A DNA stretch of 64,000 bases, from positions 62,001-126,000 of the forward strand of contig JAHQIY010000004.1 of the NCBI GenBank assembly GCA_019054805.1, read 5' to 3'. The translations under genes were made by a program, and so were the position numbers. The stretch is from Brachionus manjavacas (lineage: Eukaryota; Rotifera; Eurotatoria; Ploima; Brachionidae). The notes beneath the pieces are model-generated. The model saw nothing but the letters and a program-made list of their open reading frames with translations. It searched no databases and was not told the origin of the DNA. Below are positions 41,206-52,059 of the stretch, one piece after another; within the stretch, counting starts at the first letter, position 1, and every line of letters starts with the position of its first letter.

Positions 41206-42960
41206 CTTTGGGGGATAATAAAAATGTAGAAAAAAAATTCAGAAGAAAAAAATAATATAATTTTATTAAACGTATAAAAAAAAATATCGAATCAATAAAT
41301 ATAGAAAAAAAATGTTAATGTAATTATTCAATTATTTAATTTGCCAATTTATTAGCCTAGCCATCAAAATGTAAATTAATTGTTAAAGTGTCAAAAGAAG
41401 AAACAACTCTTTTGTTTTTTTCGTTTTTCTCAACAAGCTTTTTTTTTGTTCGCCTTAGAAAAAATTAATAAGACACCAGAAAAAAAAATTTCTGTGTCAA
41501 AAAAAAAAGCGTTTAAGTCAAGTCATTGACTTTGACTTAAAACTGTGACTTAAAAACAAGTCTTAATTATAATTTAAATAATAACAGTTTATTTAAAAAT
41601 TAAAACTTTTTTTGATCATATTGAGCATCAAAAATTGATCATAAACTTCAAAATGCCTTAAATATCAATTACCTCTGGTAAGTTCAACTTAAACACACTT
41701 TGATATAATTATTTACCTGTTTTTTTTCTAAGAATTAAACAGAGTTGTTTAAAAGTGCCAAATTAAAATCCAAGTCCAGACTTTGATAATTATATTTAAA
41801 ATATATACTTAGATATAAGAATTAAGAAATTTCTGAATTTTAAACAACTCTGAAATTAAAAGGGCAAAATAAAAACAATTAATTTTTTTATTTTGTTTTT
41901 ACAATATTTCAAACCGAATAAAATTTCCCAAACTATTTCGTTATAAAAATTCTCATTAAAGTCGCAAAAAAAATTCAAAATTAAAACATATCAAAATCAG
42001 ACTTTTAAAAAGTCACTAATCACAAGTCAAAACTTTGGCTTAAAAATTACAAGTCAAGAATCTAAAAAATAAACATTTTAAGTCATAAAAAATTCTTTCA
42101 AGAAAAATTAAAATTAGGTTGAAAATTTTTTAATTTCAATGTAAAATTAATACACGAATTTATCAAAATTAGAAAAAAAATATAAAAAAATAAAAAATAA
42201 AAAATAAAAAAAAAGTAGATAATATTGATGCAGGAAAAGAATTTAATCGAATCCTATTTGATTCTGTTTGGTAGGTTTTTGGTTGCAACATATTTCTTTT
42301 AATGTTATTCTAAAAAAAAAAAAAAATAATTAAATACTTCGATTCAGGTTGCTTTCATTATTGTAGTTTTGATGTGATTTAATAAAATGAGGTTTAAAAA
42401 CAAATAACTACAAAATGCATTTTTCAAAAATTCATGTTTCATTTTTTACTAATAAAATAAATTAAGCCTAAAAATTCAATATTTCTAGAATAAAAATATT
42501 TATGACTAATAATTTTTATTTTTTAAAATTCTTGACTTGTAATTTTCAAATTTTCGAAACAAGCCAAAGTCTTGTTATTTAAAAAAAAAAACTTATTTTT
42601 GACTTATTCAGACTTTATTTTCTTGACTTTTATACAAGTCTGATCAAAAAGCAAAAATGCAAAGTTATTTAATTAAAAAGTACTAGAAAAAAAGTTACAA
42701 GCTTTTCTAGATTTAAAAATTTGCTCTATTGTGTTAATTTAAGTCAAATTTCTTAAATATCATATACTTAAGTTTTCCATTTTTTCCTTATTTATTTAGT
42801 GGACGTTCAGTTCGTAGAATTTTTTTTCCTAGATTAATTGATTCACAGAAAATTTTTCATTGAAAAATATTTCAAAGAGAATTTGTAATTTTATTTGTTT
42901 CATCAAATAATTATCTGTGATAATTTTTATAGAAAAAATGAAAAATATTCTAAATTCTTA
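41206..42960. repeat. AAGTC-repeat-rich intergenic DNA
   Basis: Clusters of AAGTCAAGTCA and GACTTGAC-type repeats near 41510-41570, 42000-42070 and 42530-42640 suggest nested or decayed hAT-type MITEs, but ends could not be defined except for 41740-41852. No coding sequence. Confidence 0.4.
41740..41852. mobile_element. 113-bp hAT-type MITE, ends CAGAGTTGTTTAAAA
   Basis: CAGAGTTGTTTAAAA at the left and TTTTAAACAACTCTG at the right are perfect 15-bp inverted repeats. Flanks GAATTAAA/AAATTAAA match 7 of 8, consistent with an 8-bp duplication. The 27720 element shares the end. Confidence 0.75.
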
Positions 42961-42984
42961 CAATAATTATCCCTATTCTATCCA

Positions 42985-43255
42985 AGTGGATAATGGGGAG
43001 GCGCTCATCTCCTTTTTGAGCTACGGGTCCGATCTGACATAGTGGCTACTGGATCGAGTTGAAAATCTACACTACAATTACTACCCTGCCGAAATTGGTC
43101 CTCCTATTTTTATGATTAAAGGGGTTTATACATTCGCCCTGTATTGTAGAGAAATTTTGAAGATTTTTTCACCTTTAGCGAGTTTTGAACCCTCGATCCT
43201 CTTCTTGCATGACTAACACGCAAACCATCCGGCTTTATGGACTCTTAACATTCTT
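42985..43255 (-). repeat. Candidate tRNA-derived SINE
   Basis: On the minus strand a tRNA-like head starts near 43250: GCCGGATGGTTTGCGTG (degenerate A box) and, ~30 nt later, GAGGGTTCAAAACTC (B box). A non-tRNA body of about 200 bp follows toward 42985. The segment is more complex and GC-richer than its neighbours. No second copy is present in the window to confirm a family. Confidence 0.35.
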
Positions 43256-43559
43256 GAAATTCTTACAATATTCTACAAAAAAAAAAAAAAAATAATCATA
43301 ATCCACTGCTTAATTTTTAAATTTTCAAATTAATGATGAATTTTTCAAATTTCATTAGAATTTAAGTATAATATTAAATGTCATGTATTAATTTGATTTT
43401 TCACATGATTCAAATACATAAAATATCAAAAGAAGCCAAATAATTTAAGCAAAGCCTTTTTCCTTTTGCTGGTCTATCTGTGCTTTATAAGGAGTTTTTA
43501 TTTTAATTTTAAGTATAGTTTAACATTTTATTTCTTTTTTAAAGAAAGGCTACGAGCAG

Positions 43560-44340
43560 AGCTTTTTCAGTCAGTTAGATAATTTTAAATCCCTTTTTCA
43601 TTTAAATCAGAGTGACGATCAGTTATGGATTCAAATCTTAATCTTTTTCCTAACTCTGTGAGATCAGTGCTATTTATATTGAAAGGTAACTTAAGGATAG
43701 ATCTGATCTTAATATTTTTTTGAGGATTTTTTTTAAATGTTTTCAACATGGGGCTTGAAAGTAAGACCCTAATCTAATATGAAACCAAGGGACTTAATTT
43801 CTTTGGAATATCTTCATTAAAGAATTTTAACTTAGTATTTGGATTAGATGGTGTTTTTCTGGAAAGAAGATAAAGTTGCACTTATTTGCAGACATCTTCA
43901 TTTTCCATTACAAAGCCAAGTTTCAATTGATTTTAGATATAAGTTAATTTGATTAAGAATTTTTTGAAAATAAAAAAAGTTGCCAGGTGATCTGCATAAA
44001 GCAGTGACTGGCTATGATTTGGTTGAGATCTTAGAGGAATGTGATTATTAAATATGCTGAATAAAATAGGGCTTATGACTGCTCCTTGTGAAACACAAGC
44101 TAGTGTAGGAGACATATCTGAGAGATGATCACTTATTGAGACGCAAAATTTTCGGTTTGACAACTTACAAATCAAGCCAGTGTGCCATACCTTGTCAATA
44201 GCTTTGGATTTATCGAAAAAGAGACAATAGACCTTTTTAGATATATTGAATGATAAGATATGTAACCGGTTTATATTAAAACAATGTTTAATCTTTAAAA
44301 GCTTTATTTAAGTTATTGAACGTTTTGAAGTTCTAAGAAT
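43560..44340 (-). mobile_element. Old LINE fragment with YADH box
   Basis: The minus strand encodes CLFFDKSKAIDKVWHTGL, then LACVSQGAVISPILFSI and SLLYADHLATFFIFK, i.e. the RT palm of the same LINE group, clearly older than the other copies. The second catalytic aspartate is histidine and the PQGS block is altered. A degraded C-terminal region follows toward 43560 without a hairpin tail. A hAT remnant interrupts or truncates it at 44341. Confidence 0.72.
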
Positions 44341-44344
44341 GGAA

Positions 44345-45310
44345 TAGGGTTGTGAATCGACTAAGCGTTAATCGATTAAATCGGTTAAATTTACATTCGA
44401 TGAAATTTTGACTTTATCAAAAATGTCTTACTTTTATCGATCAAAAAATCATTGTTAGAATTTTAATTTACTTAATTTGATAAATTTTACAAACATCGAA
44501 AAGCTATAATAGTATCGAATAGTTAGTCGAATAATTAAATCGATTATATTGCTCGATTTTATAAATCGATTTACGAAAAAATCTAATTCAAAAGTTTAAA
44601 AAAAAATGTATTCGATATTTTTAAAAGATAATTAATTTACGAAACTAAACAAAACTTGAAAAATCATTTTAAAAAAATATTAAATAAGTTACGAAATTAA
44701 ATAAAAATAAAAAAATTGTTTAAAAATCTTGAAAATTTTTTTTGTTTTCTAAAACAATTGAATTAAGCTTTATAAAAATGAATTTTTCCAGATTTTTTGC
44801 ACTCAGTCTGTTTCTTTCTTCATTTTGAATAGTGCCAGCAACAGAAAAAAGACTTTCTGCAGGAACTGAAGTAGCAATTAAACAAAATAGCTCTTTAGTA
44901 CTACTAGTTAGAATTGGTAAATTAATATTGTAATATTTATAACACAAAAGTAGATCTTTTAGTGGAATTTTTAAAAGTGTTGCTTTTTTTTTTAAATTAA
45001 ATTCTAACTAAATAAGTTTTAAAATCAAGTCTTTATTATTGATATTTTATTGAAACAAATTTAACATTACTTTCCTTTACAATATTTTCATATCATTGAA
45101 GTAATAATTTTTTTCAAAAAAATGTTTCGAACATGAAGCTTGGTCGATTAAAATCGACTAATATATAATTTAATCGATATTAAAATCGATTATCAATATT
45201 CAATCAGTTAATTCGAATAAATAAAATAAAAATGAACTTCATCGACTAAAGAAGAAATCGATATATAAAATTATTTCGAATATTTTTCGATATAAGTTTG
45301 TCGTTTAAAA
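44345..45310 (-). mobile_element. Internally deleted hAT element with transposase C-terminus
   Basis: It begins TAGGGTTGTGAATCGACTAA with many AATCGATTAAATCG-type subterminal repeats, mirrored near 45150-45300, as in hAT elements. On the minus strand 44947-44720 encodes LIATSVPAESLFSVAG and ERNRLSAKNLEKFIFIKLN, the hAT dimerisation domain. The remainder of the transposase is missing. The right end is approximate. Confidence 0.72.
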
Positions 45311-46063
45311 AATTTATCTTAATCTTTGTGCATCAGTTGACAAGCTCATGAATAAGTGATTATTCAGGGTAACAGATACATTTTTGGATTTCAGAAAAAC
45401 ATCTGACTTTTATAGAAATTATATGACATGCTAATTTTTGTAATTAGCATTTTAATTTATTATATGACAATTCATTTTTTTTGACGGTTTAATATTATTC
45501 CTTGTAAATTTATGTGCTATTTTGATATAGTCTAGCAGAGAATTCCTAAAAGCTTGAGCAAGTAGTATGCAAAGTGAAATATGGGAATTGGTGTGTATAA
45601 AATATGCAAAATATTTCATTGTTTCAATTAAAAAATAAGTGGTATACTGAACACAAATCCTTGAGCCAAATATTTGAGACAAATAAGAATTAAGCTCAAA
45701 ACCCTTTAAATAATTGATTTTATGAGTAAAAACTAAATTATCCACACAACACCCAAATACAAAAATGGAGATCGCAAAAGCAAATTGAATTTTTCAAATA
45801 AAAAAACACAATTTAAAATCAAATAAGGGCTATTTAATTATTACATGCATGCTAGATTTTGATTTAAAGACAAACTAAAAAACTTTTAAACTGTGATCCA
45901 ATTATGAGCAATTCTTTTGCTCTAAATAGTCTGTAACTAAGAAACTAAATAGCTCAAATGCCAAATAGTTCAAACTCAACAATTTCGAAAGCAAATAAAT
46001 TGCTTAACTTCATTTTCAATTTACTTAATAAAAATGTAAAATTTTTTAGATTTTTTTTCTAAA
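45311..46063. other. Intergenic DNA upstream of the SKI-like ORF
   Basis: A short segment at 45325-45365 (GCATCAGTTGACAAGCT) resembles one at ~23355. Nothing else was recognised. A T-rich stretch ending TTTTAG at ~46050 could be a splice acceptor just before the ATG of the next ORF. Confidence 0.35.
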
Positions 46064-46507
46064 ATGGATTCACTCAGAATAAATCAATTTAAAATAACGC
46101 TGAAAAAAATTGGTATAAACAAATACGAAGTAAAAAATTCGCTCAATGGATTGAAAAAAAAAGTAGAGAGCAAAAATCCCAAAGTTCTTGTTCGTCATTC
46201 CATTCCGCTTCCAATCTCAATCAAGGACACTGATGAAAATATAATCGGCAAAGGAGTTCTCCTGATGCATTTATATCAAACACCATGCAGTCCTTGTATT
46301 TTATGTGCACTTTGCAAAAAGTTTTTTTCGGTCCAGGAATTTTTAAGTCATTCGGAGGAAATTTTGAAAAAACAATCAGGCAAATTTGACATCGAAAAAT
46401 TGAAGATTGAGCCTTATTTCTTCAATAATCAAACTCGATTCACAAGTGACCAGATGAAAATTTGGAAAGAATTTAATTCAAAAAATAAACTTTTTCAAAA
46501 GAATTAG
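46064..46507 (+). CDS. Small protein with a SKI/SNO-type SMAD4-binding zinc module
   Basis: An intact 147-codon ORF. Residues 64-98 match the core of the SKI/SNO SMAD4-binding (SAND-like) domain: GVLLMHLYQTPCSPCILC, then CxxCxxC at C78, C81 and C84, 11 residues, and H96-S-E98. In SKI/SNO the spacing from the G-L...LY-x2-P segment through the cysteines to the HSH is the same; here the second histidine is glutamate. SKI-family proteins bind SMAD4 and repress TGF-beta targets in the nucleus, and they also carry a DACH-type domain, which is absent here. It could be one exon of a longer gene (a TTTTAG acceptor precedes the ATG), a domesticated fragment, or an unrelated zinc finger. AATAAA lies 137 nt downstream. 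No paralogue is in the window. Confidence 0.6.
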   Translation: MDSLRINQFKITLKKIGINKYEVKNSLNGLKKKVESKNPKVLVRHSIPLPISIKDTDENIIGKGVLLMHLYQTPCSPCILCALCKKFFSVQEFLSHSEEILKKQSGKFDIEKLKIEPYFFNNQTRFTSDQMKIWKEFNSKNKLFQKN

Positions 46508-47168
46508 AACTTAAGAGCCAAAGTTTTATTAGCAAATGTAGATAAGCTCTAAATTTTAAAAATTGAAAGAATGCTGAGCTAGGCCATCGATAAATGACCT
46601 CAAGCAAAACTATTTCCAGTTTGTGTTCAGCCATCAATTTGTAAATAAATTTTAAAGACTAATAACAACGTTTTTTCATTTTATTTTTACTTTCTGAATC
46701 CAAATAAATTCTTTTTTCATTTATGTAATTGTTTTTTTTGATGTTGAAATAGAAATAATCATGAATCTATCATGAATTTTATCAGGTATGCTGAATTAAA
46801 CGTGACTTACAATTTGGCATGATTTTATTCCTTTTTAACATTTTTCAATTTTACTTTAGATGAAAAAATTAAAGAAAAGCAAAAATTTTTTTATTGAGTA
46901 AAATTAATAAAAAAAATTATAATTTTGAAAATTTTTACCAGGTAAAAAAAAAAAAGGTTAAAAAGCTAGGACTGATTCGATTTAGTTTTGATTTATAATT
47001 TAGCAATAAAAATCAATTTTTAGCAAGTTTAATACGTGTTCAATAAGGAATTCACGCAACCATTGAGGTTTTGGACGTTCATTTTTTTTTCAAATTTGCT
47101 TTATATCGAGAAAAGAATATAAAAACAAATCATTAAGCCGAATAAAAATTTTTAATACCAGTTGGTTC
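46508..47168. other. 3' UTR and intergenic DNA, nothing recognised
   Basis: AT-rich DNA without coding frames or clear repeats apart from the candidate poly(A) signal. Confidence 0.35.
46644..46649 (+). terminator. Candidate poly(A) signal for the SKI-like ORF
   Basis: AATAAA 137 nt after the stop codon at 46505-46507. In DNA this AT-rich the match alone is weak evidence. Confidence 0.3.
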
Positions 47169-47654
47169 AATTTTTTGTGTTTCAATTACAAAATGTATCC
47201 ACAGTAGAAAAAACATTGAAAAAATGCAATGTTGCAAATAATTTTTTCAGTTTCAAAAAAAAATTTAATTTAATATTGCAAGCATTTTCATATCAAATAT
47301 AACAAATGAACAAACGATTGAAAATAATCAATTAATTATTTGCCTTTTTTTTATTTTTTTTATTCATTTTTTATTTTATCTTATTTTATTTAGCTTTTTT
47401 TTAGTTTTTTCAAGTGCTTTTATTCTGAAGGATAATTTGCTTGGCAAAAAATAATTAAATGAATTGTTTACAAGTTTAAAAAAGAATTTTCAATATTTAT
47501 TTTCAAATTCCCGAATAAAAATTAAACTCAGTCTATTTCGCTAACGAGTTTTATTTCATATATTTTAACTTAAATTTTTTTTTATTTGAAATATCGCACT
47601 TTTTCAATGTTAATTCAACATTAAATACATTTTGTAATTCAAACACAAAAAATT
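47169..47654. mobile_element. MITE with long inverted ends, carrying a LINE tail
   Basis: The left end (TTTTTTGTGTTTCAATTACA, AAATGTAT, ACATTGAAAAAATGC) is mirrored by the right end over ~110 bp. Between them lies a LINE 3' tail in plus orientation (about 47338-47465; TTATTCTGAAGGATAATTTG). The same MITE-plus-tail combination recurs at 62870-63115/63702-63760, and single ends occur near 55030-55130. The composite therefore appears to have spread as a unit. Confidence 0.6.
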
Positions 47655-48039
47655 AGACCACCCAGTCAAACATTTAAAAGAGATATTTTGTAAATTCTTT
47701 AAAGATTCTATAATTTATAAATTAACCTATTTTGAAGAAAAAATAGAGATGTTTTAGAGATAAATAAAATTCATTAATTTAAATAAAAAAAACTTTATTT
47801 TTTCTCTATATTCTCTTTAAAATGTTAAATCTGTTCTACCAGTAAAAACATTTTAGAGATTTTTTGTAATTTATTTACTTATTTATTTATTTATTTATTC
47901 AATTATTAATTGAAATAATAAAGAAAAAAAATGGACAGTTAAACATCCATTTTACAATTAAGTAAAAAATTCAGTTTGTTGTATACAAAAAAATGATTAA
48001 GATTATTCAAAAACAATATTCTATTAAAATAAAAATAGT
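47655..48039. other. AT-rich spacer
   Basis: Includes a short TTTA microsatellite near 47870-47900. Nothing else. Confidence 0.4.
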
Positions 48040-51012
48040 ATTTATTTTATTTTTTATTTTAAAAAAATCAAAATTAAAATTAAAATTTAAGTTAATAAAA
48101 TGAGATAAAAAAAAATCAAAATAAAGTAAATAAGCTAAAAAAAAATGAAAGTTTAGAAGACATAGATTGTTACATGTGGCAAATGTTTACATAGTTCAGG
48201 TTTCAGGAAAAAACGAGGAAATAGTAAGGGAGCAATTTCTAGAATGGAATTGGGTATTCAACATATCTCGATTCGAAACCTTCTTTGTATTCCTCCACCA
48301 GTCTTACTACCAATGGATTAGAATGACTCAGTCCTCTCACAACATTTCTCTCACTCAACTCAAAAAGCCGATTCGAGACTGTTAGCAATTTAAGTTTATT
48401 AAAAGCTTCATGATGCACGATGTTGGAGAGAGTTTCATATTTTAATTTAAGGATAGATCTTACTGCTGTATTCTGAATTGCTTGTAGTTTTTTGATATTA
48501 TTTTCTGAAAATGAATTCAAGCATGGATAAGAATAGTCTAAAATCGATCCGACTAAAGATTTATATAAATTTCCTAGTGTGTTTTGATTGAGACCCCATT
48601 TTTTGTTTTACAATATCTTAATAATATTTAGCCTTTTGTTACAGTGTTCTTTAATTTTTTTTACTAGTATATTAAAGTTTAACTTAGAATCAAATTTAAT
48701 ACCAAGAAACTTGATTTATTTTTGGCTCACAATTTTGTTTCCATAGATTTTTAAGTTTAGATTATCACCCTCTTTTTCGTACCTAGAGAAGACTACTGAA
48801 CACGACTTTTCAACTGATATCTTCATTTTCCACTTAATCAGCCATTGTTCTAGTTCGTTGGTGTATTTATTTATCTTATTTTCTAGGTTCTCCTTTTCGT
48901 TATAAATGAAAAAATTTAATTAGATCATCTGCGAAAAGCAGAGAGCTTGTATAAAAAATTTTTAAAGAAATAACCACATAAAAAAAAAAACTTAAAAATG
49001 CGTCGAAAAATCGATTGGCTATTTTTGATTAAAGTTAACTCGAAGATAGAGTTGGAATTTTTTATGAATCAATACCCAAAGACGTCATCGTCTTATTCTA
49101 ATTCAAACAACTGCCAAATATGCGATCAAAGCGAGCAAAAAATACCAGTTCTTTATCCGAACTGTAAATGCACGGATAAATGTTTAATACGGTATTTAAT
49201 CTGGAAATGCAAGTCAAAAATGGTGATGTAAATAGTATTGTTGGATTGGAACAGTTAATATCCCCAAAAATACTCAAAAATAATGAAGAGTTTCTTAATT
49301 ATGAACCATTTTACTTTGGAGTCGATATAAATGACGGTTCAGAAGATAAACACTTTCATTTGGGTAAAACAAGCAAAACACTACTTAACAACATTCGGTA
49401 TGCATGCACATTCCACTTCGATTGTACTTATAAAAGAGTTAAATAAGGTTTTCTACTCATTTTTTTTGGTTTTACAAGTATTCAACGTAAGTTTTATCCA
49501 ATAGTTTATTTCATTACTTCACAAGCAAGAAATAGATTTTGATTATTTTTGGCGGTCTTTAATCCAAGCATGCCACAAATTAAACAAAGATTTGATAAAT
49601 TATGTAAATTATATTTAGAATATTCAAAAATTATTATGTGTTGGTTTCATTTAACAGCTAATGTAAGTAACAGTTTACAGTTAAATTGATTAACAAATTA
49701 ATTAACTAATTAAAGATAAAGAAAAATTCTTACAAAATACCGAAATCAAATGTTGAATCTGTTGTTAATGAAATTCATTGGTTAAAAAACAGTAATGAGA
49801 GTGACAGATTTATTGATAAAAAAAATAAAATTTTAAAAAAGTGGAAAAACAAACTGTCTTTTAGAAATTTTTATTTGTATTTCAAAAAGCAATGGATAGA
49901 CTCACCATTTTGTAATTGGCAGTTATTTAATACTCCATCTGGTTATTCAATGACTGATTGTCCAATTGAATCGTATAATGGCAAAATAAAAACACATTTT
50001 ACAAACAGAACAAAATTTAATCTCCTGTCTATTTTTGAGATTTAGAAAATATTTTCAAGTTGGAGTCAAGTGACATTGTTAAAGTTGAAATACCAGAATT
50101 AGTAAGATTGAATAGTAAACTTAAAACAGATGCAAAGAGATGCTTAAATTCGATATCACGAATGGGAAAAACAAAGGATACATTTGATAATTTAAAATAT
50201 TTATTTTCTTTAAATGATAAATTTAAAACTCATAAGATTGTAATTTATATCATTACAATCCTGAATGTTTTTGCTCAGACTGTACAAATTGTACATGCTG
50301 TTTTTTCCTAGATAAAGCTTTTTGTTATCATATAGTGGCTTGTTGTTTGCTTGATGATATTAATTTTCTTGGATTAAAGGATAAACAATTTGTAAATAAG
50401 AGTTTTTCTAAAAAAAGAAAGGCCGGTAAATGGTATGAGAAGGATTAGATTGTTTATTTTTTAACATTGTAAACTTAAGTTTTTTCTCTTTTTTAATTAA
50501 TACGGACTTATGTTTTTTTTCCCTTTTTAATCAATAAAGGATCAATAAAAAAAATAAAAAGAAATATATGTTTTTTTCTCATTTTTAATTATGTTTATTT
50601 ATTATTTAAAAAAAAAGTTATGATTTATGTGACCTTCTCTTTTTTTTAATTTTTTAGTATCTTCTTTTTATGTTTTTTTCTACCTCGTCCTAGAATTATC
50701 AAAAAAAATGCCAAACTCTTTTTTTTTCTATTAAATGATTCCACAATTTTTTGAATAAAAAAAAATAAATTATCTGATAAACTCAGATTGCTCCTTGATA
50801 AGGAGTGAATTATGTTCCAAAATTGTATAATCTTGAATAAACTATTCGTTCCAGTTACTTACCTAAACAACTCGTTATACTAATTGGTCAATAATTTAAA
50901 GGATCTTGTAAATTAGAGGCCTCTTTTGAATTATTGTAATGTTCGAAGTTTTCCACGCTTTCGGGACATTAGTTTCTCTAAGAGATCAAGCAGAAATTAT
51001 TTCTTTTTACAA
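48040..51012 (-). mobile_element. LINE copy opened by a MULE insertion
   Basis: On the minus strand 51012-50771 encodes the fingers region ([27 protein letters not shown]). 48948-48040 encodes the palm from LLFADD onward (intact box), the thumb and the C-terminal region ([19 protein letters not shown]...). About 360 bp of RT that should join the two parts is missing, and a MULE-like element occupies the gap. Stops are frequent. The hairpin tail is not clear at the 3' side. Confidence 0.78.
48970..50455 (+). pseudogene. MULE-type transposase with SWIM finger, broken
   Basis: Frames from ATG 48998 give an N-terminal region with NCQICDQSEQ and CKCTDKC. Then come ICTFHFDCTYKRVK-type sequence near 49400-49440 (start of the MULE RNase H-like core), FYPIVYFITSQ, MCWFHLTANV, NWQLFNTPSGYSMTDCPIES and KTHFTNR, and near 50245-50335 a CxC...CxH SWIM finger (CTCCFFLDKAFCYH). 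The order is that of MULE transposases. At least four stops or shifts break it. Terminal inverted repeats were not identified; the element fills a gap in a LINE copy (48949-50770). The finger at 2-346 is a related but intact C-terminus. Confidence 0.78.
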
Positions 51013-51106
51013 ATTTTCAAGCAGAAATTATTACTTAAAAAAAGAATAAATAGTTAAAAAAAAACACGCAGTTTCTGACATTACCCCTGTTTCCTTTTCG
51101 CGCATA

Positions 51107-51783
51107 ATGAGCTCTGATAAAATAGACATCATTGAAATCGCAAGCAATTGGCCATCTCTTGGGCAAGGTAACCACTCTGAGCTGGCCAGATGGCACCACT
51201 CGCTACTTAAAACAGTGGTCGACGAAATCGCAACACTCAAACAAGAAATTATCGAGTTGAAAAAAGTCAATGAAATTCAAGAAAACGAACTGATAAAACT
51301 TCAACCGCTACTTCTACGCCAGTCTCCTTTGCAGCTATAATTGCCGGCCAATCCACTGAATCAAAACAACAACAACACCAACTTAATAACTTCATTGCTA
51401 CCGAAAATAAAGATCGTCTGGAACGTGAGCAAAACATAATCATTTCTGGCCTCTCTGAATCGCCGACCAGCAACGTCAACGACCTAGTCAAACAATCTTT
51501 TCATGAAGTCAAAGAGTCCAGATTATCACCGAGCTCATCACGAATTCAAGCCTCAACAATCAAAAGTTTGCGTCGTCTAAAATCAAGTAATCTGTCCTCT
51601 TCTAACCCAAGTCTTGTTCTTGTTTCTTTCTCTAATCCCTCTGACCGTGATAAAGCGATTAAAGCATGTTCTCGCCACAGAGCAGCTGATTTCGCTAATG
51701 TTATGGTTCGTGAGGACCGCACGCCTGCGCAACAAGCCGCTTTCATTAAGCAAAGTCAAGAGATTAGAAAGCTGAACGACTAA
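51107..51783 (+). pseudogene. LINE ORF1 (coiled coil and RRM-like part)
   Basis: From ATG 51107 the first 77 codons contain a heptad-like stretch (VDEIATLKQEIIELKKVNEI). After a frameshift near 51335 the sequence continues to 51783 with RLKSSNLSSSNPSLVLVSFS and DRDKAIKACSRHR, resembling the RNA-binding segment of CR1/jockey-type ORF1 proteins. ORF1 proteins coat the element RNA. A stop follows at 51781-51783. Confidence 0.6.
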
Positions 51784-52059
51784 CTTGATGCATAGAAGTT
51801 ACTCGAACAATACCGAAACGTCCTGCACAAATCGCGTAACACCATAGTTTGTATTGATCTGGCCAAGTCAACTGCTGCCAGAAATCATGTGATCGTTCAG
51901 CACAAAGTTATCGTCGAGAACGGTTAGAAAGAACTTGGATTATGACGAGTACGCCGAGTTTCCCGAGCTGCGCCTCATCAGCTCTTTGCCAGTCGAAGCA
52001 CCCTAAACCCACTTGCATCACCATTTGTATCTAAATCTTCTGCGCTCTCCCGTCAACTT

